The notes beneath the pieces were generated by a model. It was not told the DNA's origin and ran no database searches. It saw only the letters and a program-made list of their open reading frames with translations. DNA of 64,000 bases. It comes from Halichoerus grypus (lineage: Eukaryota > Chordata > Mammalia > Carnivora > Phocidae). Shown in pieces: positions 50,638 to 62,697 of the stretch. Where the stretch lies: NCBI RefSeq assembly GCF_964656455.1, contig NC_135712.1:68391239-68455238 (forward strand). Direction: 5' to 3'. Made by a program: the position numbers and the translations under genes. Position 1 is the stretch's first letter; each line of letters opens with the position of its first letter.

Positions 50638-51939
50638 TATTTTGGCTCTGGTTGCAGTCAGCACACTCCTGATTAGAGAAGGTTTATGTTCATGGCAGGT
50701 GGACAGACATTCTAGACAAAGACAAAAGAGCAGGAAGTATTCAACATAACCCCCAAATGCTTTTAAATTTCATCTATCTCATAAAAGAGTTAGGAATATC
50801 AGAAGGAAGTTGTTTTAAAAAAAAAAAAACCTATTCTAATTTTTAAAAAAAGATGTGAAGGGATGAGGAGTAGGGGGGAATGGTTTGTTTAAAGGAGGTG
50901 CTTCAAATTGCGGAATCTGAAATCTGTAATGCAGAGTCCAGCTCTCCTCCCCACCCCCACTGCACCCACAACCCCCCAAAACAAGAGCAGTCACAATTTT
51001 TATGCCTTCTTCCATGGGGTATTAAGAACATTTATTGCATTCATGAAAAAATTTTTGAAAAATCCCCAAAGAGAAAGATTTCTAGGATATGTTCTCTAAC
51101 ATTTAAACTCAAGACAGTACTTCTAACAGGGGAACGTGAAGTCCAAACTACTAGGTTGGTTGTGTTATTTAAGGAGCAAACTAGTTGGCACAACCACTAT
51201 CACATGACCAAGTAAAAAAGATCTGTGAGCAGAGAAGAATGCAATTAGAGGTAAAATAGAAAATTATTTCAAATGATTTCATTCTTTTACTCAGTGGAAT
51301 TTTATTGAGTGTCCACCGATGGCAAGATACCTTGGAGATTCAGAATATGTAAGAGCAACCTCTGTCCTTGCACATCCCAAGTGTCTTATATGCGGCTGTG
51401 GACGCATTTCACGTATTTGTGAAAGGGGACAGTTGTACTTAGCACTTCCTTTATGCTAGCTGCTTTGCTAGGAACCCGAGAAATTACAAAGAGAAAGTGT
51501 CAGATGAGAGACATGCTGACCACACTGTCTGCTAGGTTTTGTAAAAGAAGCATACCCACTTTGTGCAACAAATTCAGCCTGGCAAATTGGATGGCGTCTA
51601 CACCAAAAGTGAGATTTGAGCTTGGCCTTAAAGTCCATCTTCCTTTCTGTTTCCCCTCCTTTGTATCAGTTTTGATCCCAAAATAGTTACTCTGTCATGG
51701 ACAATATGTAAAGGAGAAGTCCTACTGATACATCTGTATCAAAAGAATTGTTTTGTTTTGATGTAGAATTTGACTTTTTTTTTTTTTAAATGGGCTCTTT
51801 GCTCTGATGGGAACTGTTCAGAAAAATCATTAGACTCTTTACCCAAATCTTCTTTTACTTCCTCATAATAATTTAATTAAACCTGTTTTTCCTTAAGCAT
51901 ATGCATTCAAGATTCTTGAAATGAACTTTCAAAGTAGTG

Positions 51940-52500
51940 ATATATGCATGGGTTTCAAAATGTAGGTATTCTTCCTGAGAGATTCTTTAAAAACATGAAA
52001 GCTCATATTTATTTATTCTTCTTAAAAATGTTTAAACAAGTAGAGCATACAGTAAGTACTGTTTTACACTTTTTCCGTGTAACAAATTTGGGTAATCATA
52101 CAGTAGGTCATGTAGTGCTGCTTCATTCCTTTTGATGGCTACATGGCATTCCATTACCATAATTTATTTAACTCATTCTCGCTTGATGGGTGTATGGCAT
52201 GTTTCCAATCTTTTGCCATTACAAACAAGGCTGTAATTAATAGCTTTGTACAGATATAGTTTCTCATACTTGTGAATCGTGAGTATATTAACAGAGTAAC
52301 TTCCTGGAAGTACAACTGCCCCTTTTCAATTTTGATAGACAATGTCACATCACCCTGTGTGGGTGTTGTCCCAGTCTATACTCCCTCCAGTTGTGTGTAA
52401 GAGTGCCAGTTTCCCCACAGTCTTGCAACATAGGGTAGCATCGATATTTTTATCTTTTCCAATCTGATATCAGATACTCTAAAAATTAGCCTTATTCATT
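51940..52500 (-). mobile_element. Old L1 LINE fragment, reverse orientation
   Basis: GGCATTCCATTACCATAATT, CAATCTTTTGCCATTACAAA and CCAGTTTCCCCACAGTCTTG are typical of reversed L1. The minus frame 52348-52154 includes CTKLLITALFVMAKDWKH, an ORF2-like tail. Confidence 0.75.
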
Positions 52501-52549
52501 ATTGCTCTGGTATGTTTTGTTTAACTGATAATATTGCCACTATATTATT

Positions 52550-53830
52550 TTCTTTTATTTTTATTGAAATGTACTTATTTTTATTGAAATGTACTTAAAT
52601 ACTTTAAATAGTATTTAATCTATACTATTACCCAAATGTGACTTGTGGGCTTGTCTGATTAATGTTAATTATACTTTTGTTTCTATGGATAGAGTACATT
52701 CCTAATTATAAACATCTGATATACGTTAAACTTTTTAGATTTTTTTAAAAAGTGAAATATGTATGCTGAAAATGCATACAAACTCCTAAACAATTGAATG
52801 GACAATTATAAAGTGAATATACAGGAAATAACCGCGCAGGTCACGGCTTTCCAGAAGCCCCCTGTGTGCCCCTCCCTGATCACAACCCTGTTCTTCTCCC
52901 CTAGAGGTAATCATTCTCTTAGCATTTGTAATAATACTGACCTTACTTTCCTTTATATTTTTACCCCTTTTGAATGTGTCTCCAAGCAATGTAGTTTCAA
53001 TGTGGCTGTTCTTCAACTTTATATGACTAGAATTATACTGTGTGTGTGTGTGTGTCCTGCTCAACCCTTATTTTTATGGAATTCATCCATGCTGATGTGT
53101 ATAGGTCATTAATTTTCATTGTTGTATAGTATTCCATTGCATGACTATACCAGAGTTTATCCATTCTCTACATGGGATGTTTGGGGCTATGGGAGCAATA
53201 CTGCTGTAAATATTTTTGTATACGTATCCTTGTGTGCATGTGCTTGAGTTTCTCTAGGGTGTAAAGCAAGGAGTGGAATTTCTAGAGGAACAAAAAAAGA
53301 ATTGCCAAGTAATAGGGTATATCTGTATCTATATCTTCAACTTTACTAGTTGGTGTAAACTATTTTTTGATATGCTGGTACCAAATTTCCACTCCTACCA
53401 GTATATCTGAGATTTTCTGTTGCTCTCCATCCTCGCCTATACTCGATACTGTCAGACTTCAAAATTTTTGCAGGTCTAGTGGGGATGTGGTAGTATCTGC
53501 TAATGGTTTTAATTTGCATTTTCCAAATCACGAATGAGGTTGAACATTTTGTCATGTCCTTATTGGGCCTTTGGACTTTCTTTTATGATGCCCCATTCAA
53601 GCCTTTTGCCCATGTATCTACTGAGTTAGCTAGGGGTTTCTTGTATGCATTTTTAAGAGTTCTTCATATTCTAGATACTAATATTCTAGACATTAGTCCT
53701 TTATTGGCTATACGTTTTGTAAATATCTGTTCTCACTTTGGGGCTCGTCTTTTTACTCTCTTTATTCTGTCTTGATAAACATAAATTTGACATTTTGAAA
53801 TCAATATATTTGTAAGTTAGAGATTCATAT
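52550..53830 (-). mobile_element. Old L1 LINE fragment, reverse orientation
   Basis: TGTATAGTATTCCATTGCAT, GGGGATGTGGTAGTATCTGC, TAATTTGCATTTTCCAAAT and TTAGTCCTTTATTGGCTATA occur in the order of reversed L1 3' and ORF2 sequence. Many stops; defective. Confidence 0.78.
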
Positions 53831-54576
53831 GATGTCATGTATGAGACATTTCCTACATTTAGTATTTTAAAATATAATTCACCATTTATACCTCCTCAGA
53901 ATAGTATAGCAACATGGAAACTTCATATATAATGCAGGTTTCTGGCAATCCCTAAACTTTCCTCCTCTGTTGTAATGAAAGAATAAGAACTACTTGACTT
54001 TTTGAAATGTATTTGTCTATTGTCATACATTATATAACAGGTTATACAGCTAAAGCAATGCAATGTGTTAGGAAAAAGGTGATAAATATATTGGATTTGG
54101 AACTCAGCTGTCCAACAAATAAATCCGAGACATAGGGAGGAAGTCTTCACATAGCAAAACTAAACATCTATGCTCACAGGAAAGCCTCTTGAATCTGATT
54201 TTATATGTAATTCTTACCTTCATGGCCATCTAGTTACTTAGCCCATAAGAAAATTAGAAGGGGAGACAGTTACTTCTGTCTAGACCCACTAATAGCCACA
54301 AAGGCTGAGCTACTGTCAGCAAGAGAGGAAGCAGAAAAGCCCTGAGAGCAAAAACTGATGGATGAATTAAAACTCTTAACAGTTTGGTTCTATTTAGTGA
54401 GGGTACCAAGAGAGCATCATGACTGGGCCTGTCTGAGGACTCCCTTGCATCCTGCACTACACCATAATTATTACTCATGTTGGTATTTGTAACTGTTAAC
54501 AGAAGGGGAAATCATGTTCAATGTATTCTGCTTAAGAAGTCAGAGATTAAAAGGTACTTATAAAAATGGTTAAACT

Positions 54577-54774
54577 AGGGGCGCCTGGGTGGCTCAGTCG
54601 TTAAGCGTCTGCCTTCGGCTCAGGTCATGATCCCAGGGTCCTGGGATCGAGCCCCGCATCGGGCTCCCTGCTCGGCAGGAAACCTGCTTCTCCCTCTCCC
54701 ACTCCCCCTGCTTGTGTTCCCTCTCTCGCTATGTATCTATCTGTCAAATAAATAAATAAAATCTTTAAAAAAAA
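54577..54774 (+). mobile_element. CAN SINE, + orientation, near-consensus
   Basis: GGCGCCTGGGTGGCTCAGTC, GCCTTCGGCTCAGGTCATGA, GGGTCCTGGGATCGAGCCCC, CT-rich body, AAATAAATAAATAAAATC and A-tail. AAAAATGGTTAAACT flanks both ends. The best-preserved copy in the window. Confidence 0.97.
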
Positions 54775-55039
54775 AAAATGGTTAAACTGGGGAGATAAAG
54801 TGTTGGTGTTTACCTTTAGTTATCCAGAAAACTTGATGATCCTGACACGCACATTTCCCAAGGGGTTCTCAAGAACTGAGGTTATGTTGACTGGGGTTTA
54901 CCTTACTGGAATGATCTGTAAAGATGAAACTCAACTTTTCTCTGTCCTAGTGATTGACTCCAAAAAGACCGATGACTACCTTGGCATTTACTGAGCATCT
55001 GTACAATCCACTCTAGTGCAAGCCACTGTCCTCTCACAC

Positions 55040-55670
55040 ATGGCTTATGAACCAAGCCTCCTAACTGGTCCCCGGATATTCACTTTTACCTCCCTCCACT
55101 CTCTTCTCCATTCTGCAGCCAGCGTGATCTTTTTAAAATGCAAGCTGTCCACATCACTTTGCGGCTTCCAGTCCTTCACTAGCGTCCCTTGTTTTTAGGA
55201 TAAAGATCAAAATCTTCAACATGACTGATGCGACGGCATGATCTGGGCCTCAGCCCACTTCTCTGGCCTCATGGGGGCCATTTTTCTTCCTGTGTCCTGC
55301 CTTGCAGGCTGCCTGGCCTTCCTTGAATGTGCCAGGGTTCTTCCCAGCCCAGGGCCTGTGTTTTCTCTGCCTGGAAGCTTCTCTCTCTTCCCATGCCTAA
55401 GTCCACCCCTTTGACCCTCTCTTCTTTCCGATTTTAGTCTGTCCTGACCCACTGCCGAAGTCCCTTCCCCAAGTCACATCTCTCACGACACTGTGTACTG
55501 TTATTTCTCCGTTCCTGTCACCATGACCATAAGCATTTGTGTGGTTATATGATTGCCTCCCCCGCCAGACTGAGGACAGCAGGATGTCTGTTTTATGTCC
55601 CCACTGCATCACCGAATCTAGCAAAGTACTGACTCATAGAAGGTGCTCAGTAAATATTTGTGAAAGGAAT
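55040..55670 (+). mobile_element. L2 LINE 3' region, + orientation
   Basis: CTGCAGCCAGCGTGATCTTT, AAAATGCAAGCTGTCCACAT, GGCATGATCTGGGCCTC, TTCTCTGCCTGGAAGCTTC and GGTGCTCAGTAAATATTTGT follow the L2 consensus from ORF2 to the 3' end. Confidence 0.85.
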
Positions 55671-56489
55671 AACTGCAGAACAAATAAACACATGGTAACA
55701 TGTTTGGCAGTGTGGGTAAGAGAGAGATCTAGAAACTGGGACCAAATGTAATTAAGAAAATCAAAATCCTAGTTTGGGAGGATCAGAGAAGTTTCAGCAT
55801 TAGACTCTACAAAGTGGGTAGAATTTATCCAGGCAGCATTGGGGAGGGAGGGCAGAGGAAGGTCATTCTACATGGATGAAACGGTAAGAGCCAGTAAGGG
55901 AGAAAGGGAAAAATAGGTTGAGTTTGGGTTGTGCAGAGTAGATGTGCCTGGTTGAAATTCTGGGTTTGTGAGGTGAGCTATGAAAAATAAGACCAGAAGA
56001 TTTGCTTGGGTCAGATTACGGCAGATCCTGCACACCATTCAAAGGAATTTAGACTTTATTGATTAACATCCAAGAAACACTGAGGGTTTGGGTTTTTTTT
56101 TTAATTTTTTGCATGATAGTCACTTTTATCTTCACCTAGATGTACCACGGTCATCTTACTCTCTCATCTTTTCTCAAGACTCAGAAAGAATCTAATGTTA
56201 ACCCATCCACAACCCTCTGAATCTCATCCTTTGTCCCCACTTGGGTATATCACTCCAACACCTCTTTTCCTGCATGTTGTCAACTAGCTCCCGTCCATCT
56301 GCCATCCAATACATGTTGTTAGCTCATGCTCCGGTGAGGGCTGCACGTGAACTTCTACTCCTGATTCTTCTTTCTCTACATCCTCCCCACCTCCAACCAT
56401 AGTTTTTGTTGCTTCAGTTCTGATGTCCATGACAAAGATGCCAAGATTATAGCTCTGAAGTGACTTGACTCCTCATGGCAGTTTTCATA

Positions 56490-56680
56490 TGAGTTTATTC
56501 ACTCACCCCCCATGTGCCAGGCTCTGTGCCAGGATGGAGAGGTAGCAGTGAAACAAAACAGGCCAGTCCCCACCTGTATGAAGGCTAAGTTCTACTGAGG
56601 AACCAGAAAACCAACAAGCAAATTCAAGACCAAGTGGCCACATAGTGAGCAGGGTTGGTGCTGGGCGCAGTTCTTACAGC
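56490..56680 (-). repeat. L2 LINE fragment, reverse orientation
   Basis: CCCCCATGTGCCAGGCTCTG, GGTAGCAGTGAAACAAAACA and AAGGCTAAGTTCTACTGAGG follow the L2 3' segment used in reverse. Confidence 0.65.
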
Positions 56681-56929
56681 TGCTTGCCTCAGTGTTTCCA
56701 GTTGGATGTCTGACTTTTCCTCAGTCTCAGCCTCAAAAAGAGATTTCCTTCTTCTCTCAAACTAGTAACCCGGTTGACTTCCCTACTTGGAGCAGAATTC
56801 TCTCATAGCCAGTCTGTTGCCAAGTCCTGAGAATGAGTCCCTCAAAATCTCTGTCACACCACCCTGTCAGTTCTTGGTTACCCTGCACACCAAAGTAATT
56901 CAAATACCCTTTGCTGAAATTCTTTCAGT

Positions 56930-57420
56930 AACCTCTTAAATGGCCTCCCTGCTTTCTAGGATCTTGCTCCTGCGTCTTACCTTCTCTCCTAAAACACCAG
57001 ATTCATCCTCCTAAGGCTTTTCTTAGGATGTCTCACTTGTCAGTTAAAAGCTGTCAGTAGCACATTCACTAGGGATAAAGTACAGGCCCAACTCCAAAAT
57101 GTTTATATAGTTTTCCCTCTGACACCTGATCCTTTAGAGACCTTTATCTGTTCTACATACTATAATGCACCTACTTTCAATTGAATCAGATGAAACTGCC
57201 ATTTTTGTGTGTCTAAAAAATGGGTGAATATTGGCAGTTTATATGTTTCAACCTAATTTCACTTATCAAATAAATGGTTGCCTGCGTATCTTTCTCCCAC
57301 GTTACATTGTGAGTTCCTTGACGATCGTATCTTGATCTTCATGATGCTCATAGCTCTCCTGTCTACTACAGCATCTAGCACGTAGTAAATAATGGTAACT
57401 GAATGCCCCCAGTCACAGCA
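56930..57420 (+). mobile_element. L2 LINE fragment, + orientation, diverged
   Basis: TAAATGGCCTCCCTGCTTTC, GATAAAGTACAGGCCCAACT, ACATTGTGAGTTCCTTGACG and CAGCATCTAGCACGTAGTAA occur in L2 order with gaps. Confidence 0.68.
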
Positions 57421-58864
57421 TGCTTCGCTCCTGCTTATGCCCATCTCCTGTGATGCTTACTGACTTGTAGAATCACATCTGGCCCGCCCTTCACTGCCAG
57501 CCGGACTCATGCCTCCTTCATGCAAATGCTCACTACTTCTCCCACCACACCTCTCAGCCACTAGTTGTGCCCCCTCCTCTGCCTGCACACATACAAGCAA
57601 GTCAAATATCATTCTTTAACATTCAGGGCATACGTTGTGTGTTTTACTCGGCATCTGCCACATTGTGGAGCATAACGGCACACTCTCAACAACGAGTTGA
57701 GAAATCTCTGTTTCTGGCCCTTCTCCCTCACGCTGGGACCCAGCCCCCCGTCTCCATTGTCTGTGGCATTACTGCGCTCAGATGGCTCGCCTTGCGCTCC
57801 TCAGCAGACCTGAAACTGGACTCCTCACCTACCATCTCCCAGATATCTTTTCTTAACCCCCATCCACTGCTTTACCTCTCAGCCACCTTGGCTCTCCATT
57901 CTTGAGCCTTTTCCTGAAATCGTGTTGCAGTGGATCATCATCACAGTGATTGCATATTCTTCATCCTGGCTCTGGATTTTCATGGGACGTGTAAAGTCCC
58001 TTCCTGGGAGCTTCAAGAGGAGAAACATGGCTCCCAAATCACAGTAGCATTCTCTAGGACCTATAGGCTCCTGGTACACAGGCCCCTTCCCCCTGGTCCT
58101 GCCCCTCTTCTGGCTCCCTTGCTGTCTGCAGACCTTTCCTCTAATGTTTTCTGGTAGATTATCTGTGTGATTATCTTCATTAAATATGATGATCTTTTAA
58201 ATAAGAATTGCCTTTGTCTACCAGCCTATCACAGACATCACCGTGTCTCCCAAATTATTTCTCTGTACTGACAGATATGTTTCTGACCTCAGGAAGAGTG
58301 TTGTTGAAACAAGCTTTCTTTGTTATTAGAATGATTTCTGGAGTCCCTTCCCTCAGCACCTTGTGAGATAGCATCTTCTTCCAGTTCGCTGGTGTTTCCT
58401 GTGGGTTAGCTTTTATCTCAGCAGCTGAGTCCCAGGATCCGTGAAGACAAGGCTCACATATGATAGCTTGTTATCTGCAGTGCATTGACATACAGTTAGA
58501 CATTCACAGACATGCTCAGAAAAGACTTGTTCAAATAATATGTTTTATGTGTATAACTTCCGTTTTTGTATATTTATGGGTTGTGTGTCTCTGAATGTGT
58601 CTCCCATACACTCTCTGAGAAATATTCATCTACGTGGTTTGGGAGGCAGGGATCTCTTGGACATATCCCCTGGCCATCAGGCCATCAGGCCCATGACATT
58701 AAAGCTATTATTAAGTCATGGGCTCCAAAAGCTCCTGGCTGTGGCTGGCCAGGTGAAGGGCCTACCTACAGTGTACAGTTCCTTTTCTTCCCACCTGCTT
58801 GGGAGGCTTCCTTTTCCTTCTAAATAGGAAAGACTAATTTTTCTGTTTTAAACATAAAAAAGCA

Positions 58865-58965
58865 ATGTGTATGTGTATATATGTTTGGGTATTTGTGCTT
58901 ATGTATGCATATGTACATATATATATGTGTATACATATATGTGTGCATATATGTATATATATATG
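58865..58965. repeat. TATG/TA-rich imperfect microsatellite
   Basis: About 100 bp dominated by TATGTA and TATATG units with GT-rich stretches. Confidence 0.93.
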
Positions 58966-60654
58966 AAGGAAATACACCAAAATGTAAATAGTGGTTATTT
59001 CTGGATGGTGGCTTTTTCCAAATTCTCTATGACAAGAAAATCACTTTTATTAACAAAGAAAACCCTAATTGATGTCATTTTTAAAAGACAGGAAGGAACA
59101 CAATTATTAGATGGTTGCTGAGGTCCACCCTCAGCATGAATCAAGGACAAGGGGACAAGCAGGTACCTCGTAGGAAACAGGGGGATTGACTTCTCAGTAT
59201 GTCAAGAGGAGGGAAAGTGACCAGAGAGTGAATTTGGACTGATGTGTAGGATGGGCCAAGGTTGTGAGCTGAGGAACTGAAAACTGTGTTTGGTTGTATA
59301 GGTCAGGAGCCTTGGACAGTGAAAGGAAAGAGAAGGAAAATTCAGGGTGTGGCCGGTTGGGGGTGACAAGGAGATGAGGAGTTCCATCAGGGTTTTCCCC
59401 CAAATGTAGCTATTTAGCAAAAGTATGGAAAGGGTGAGGAAAAGCTGAAAATAAGTTCATGAAGAGATTCCATGGAGAGATATGCAGAGGGAGAGACAGA
59501 AAGCAGACATATTTCAAGTTCGGTTTTAAGCCCCTGTGATTCCGAGGGGGAGGTTTCCAGAGTGACTCAGCATGGGGATGCTGGGACCCAGGTGAGGAGG
59601 ACACAGAGAGCCTCCGTGAGGAAATGGGTTACCCTGCATGGGCAGCAGGTTTCGAATAGGAGGTTCATCATCAGGTCAACACCCAGCTCTCCCCCAGCCC
59701 CTCACCTCCCTCTCTCCCTTCAGCTCCCACAGTCTGAGGGCAGAGGGAATGTTTTCTGATAAGAATTCTTGGTAAAGAGGCAATTTTTAACCTTTCTGAA
59801 TTTGAAACAAAACAAAAAAATTACATGAAACCAATATTTTCAAGGTTGTTTCTCCCACACTGCCTAGTTCTGTGGTTCTCTCAGAGGATTCCCTGAGCAG
59901 AGGGAGAAACAGAAAGAGGAAAAACAGGGAGATGGACTCTTTCCTGCTGTAGCTGATTGCTTTTCGCTGGGGTGGTCCTCCAGAGGTGGGGGGTGCCTGG
60001 CCTGTCACTTGGGAGGGAGCGCACTCCGCACCACCTGCCAGGCCTTCCTGCTCATCACTAAGCTGCTAGGCTGCCTGGTCTTCCTCAGTAAGCTCCTGAC
60101 AGCATTCTGGATGAGGAAGCCTGGGGTCAGCATGAGCAACAAGCAGACATCTAAAAACCAAAAGGAGACCCTTCAGGCAGAGTAGAAAGCAAGAAAGAAC
60201 ACATAAGAAGGTCACCAGATCAGTCCTTAAAAAAGAACTAAACTAAAGATACACTTCACGGTGCTTATGTCTTTCCTGTGTTCACGATTCAGTATTTTTA
60301 CTACTCTGTATCTCCGTGTTTAATTCTGATGGCTACATCAGGGAAAATTTCCAGTCCAGGCTCTAGTCTGACATTTGGGGTGGAGAAAAGCTCTTTTAAA
60401 CCAGTTAATATAGTATTTGCAGAGTTCCCTGTATATCATGGAAACAAACAGAGCACTTAAAGTCCCCATCAAGGGTAATACCCCACGCCTCCTACCGCCC
60501 CATCTAATAGGAAAGGCCTAGTCCTTCTCTTAGAAAGCCCTGCTATAATTGGGCAGACCAAGGAAAGCACAAAGGCTGCCTGCAAGGAAGCCATCCAGAG
60601 CATGAACAGCTGACAGTAACAACCACCTCTCTTGCTGAACTCCTTATAGGAGCC

Positions 60655-60855
60655 TGGCAGCTTATGTATATACTCTTTCATTCTGTCCTCACAACAGTTC
60701 TTCAAGGTAAGTACCATTATCCTCATTTTGCAGATGAGGAAAATGGCACTCAGAGAGGTTCAATAACTTGCCCAAGGTCACACAACCAGAAAGCGGCAGA
60801 ACCATGATGTGAACCCAGGGCTCTCTGATGTCCACTATGCACACTGCCTTCCCCT
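60655..60855 (-). repeat. MIR ancient SINE, reverse orientation
   Basis: CTGTCCTCACAACAGTTCTT, TTTTGCAGATGAGGAAAATG, ACTTGCCCAAGGTCACACAA and GTGAACCCAGGGCTCTCTGA give a nearly complete reverse MIR. Confidence 0.85.
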
Positions 60856-61897
60856 GGACAAGCTCACTAAAGAAAACAATTGGATAATTCAGGCCAAAAC
60901 ACACAAAGTAACATTATGGCCCAAATGGTCTAAGTCCTATCATTACTGCCCCCCATCATTTGAATGAAACACACCTGAATTAAAATACCAAGAGCATTCC
61001 ATGCTCCATGGATCCCATGGGTCAGTCGCTCACTGACTTGTGTGCCTAGCAGAGCAAGGCACGAATCAGGAGCGTAGAGGAAGCTGTTTATTATGTCTTA
61101 ACCACGGGAGTGGTAATTTGGGCACACTCCTGCCTCACTGGTTTCCCGCTCCATCAAAAACATCCAGAACATATAGTCAACTGAAGATGCATTTAAAAAT
61201 ATAATGGAAAATAATTGCCTCAAATTCTTTATGGATCGAGAAAGGGTACACATCTATAACATATAAATATGTTCCCCATTTGTGGCTATTTTTATACCAC
61301 TGGATGTCCAATACTGTCTCTTGTGCACCCAGGGTCTGCAGAACATGTCTCTATTGCTCAGAAAGCTTACATTCTGGGTGTCTAGTATTAGAATGGAGCC
61401 TACATTATATTATATAAAGTATTGATATAAAGGGATCTGTACCTGAATAGTGGGAGGTGGAGGAAATCTCAGCACAGGCCCCTCCCCACCTAAAATAAAA
61501 GAATACAGGGGAGGTCTGGTTAATAAAAGCCACCGTCCTACGAAGTGGATCTCACTGATTCTCGCCCCTCATGGAAAATGCCCAAGAGAAGTACTTTTGG
61601 ACAGTGTGTGCTGACAGATGTGAAAATGCAGTTGAAATACTGCAAAACTCAGGTTTTCCAGCGATGGAGTGATTGGGACATAGAGAAGGTCTCTGTGCTA
61701 AGGATTCCAAACCAGGCAACCCACAGAGTTATGAGGGAAGTATTTCTAAAAGCCAACTTCAAGCCCTACCCTGGCCTACTGAATCAAAATGCCAAAGGTA
61801 TATGGTGACTAGACATGGAACATATATGAATTCCACACTGGGAGTTATTTTCTAAATAACAGAAATCATTCACATCTCAAAAAAAAAAATGTGATGG

Positions 61898-61898
<1 letters not shown>

Positions 61899-61956
<58 letters not shown>

Positions 61957-61979
61957 ACTTCCACTTCCACTTCCACTTA
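61899..61979. repeat. Compound (TC)n(AC)n(CTTCCA)n microsatellite
   Basis: A pure TC run, then a pure AC run, then three to four CTTCCA units (ACTTCCACTTCCACTTCC): three repeat types abutting. Confidence 0.97.
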
Positions 61980-62447
61980 AACTTTTCCCACTAATCCTTT
62001 CTTTAGGCCAGATTTTTAGAAAATCATCTCAATGAGATTATGAATGGCTGTCATTTTTAAAGTTAAGAGCTATGCATTGGCATTCACTACTCTTTCATGT
62101 TACCAACTGGACTATATAAAATAATGGCTTCCTATATTAATGTGTCTATATTTTCTCAGGGTTTTAGAGAAGAGCATTCAGTTTGCCTACGTGTCTCACA
62201 TATCAAACCATCAGACAGATTTGCAGGTGCACAGAGACCATCACAACTTAGGTTTAAAAGGGGATAAACATTTTTCTGCACAACCTAATGAGTATGTAGA
62301 ACGAAGTGACCCAAACCACTTCTACTTAGGTCCTTGAGGATAAGATGGATCCTCAAAATATATGAGATGCTTTCCCAGACCTTTGAAATCCACAAACATA
62401 CAAATGTACAAATATCACTTAGGAGGTAGATTCTGCTTTACAAGAGG

Positions 62448-62697
62448 CAACATAGCACAGTGGTTAAGGATAGCCTCAGAATCAAACCAACCACAGTGCA
62501 GATCTCACTTCCTTCACTTGCCAGTTGTTTGATCCTGGGCAGGGCCTCTCAGGGCTCCAGTCTGCAAAATGGAGGTAATGGTATTACCCACCCCATAACG
62601 TTGTAGTGCAAATTACGAGAAATGATGCATGCCGGACACTCAACCTTTGGCTTGGCGCATGCTAAAGACTCAACAAATATTAGTTGTTAATAATAGT
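62448..62697 (+). repeat. MIR ancient SINE, + orientation, nearly full length
   Basis: ACATAGCACAGTGGTTAAGG (tRNA-like head), TTGATCCTGGGCAGGGCCTC, CTGCAAAATGGAGGTAATGG and AAGACTCAACAAATATTAGT cover the element from head to LINE-like tail. Confidence 0.88.
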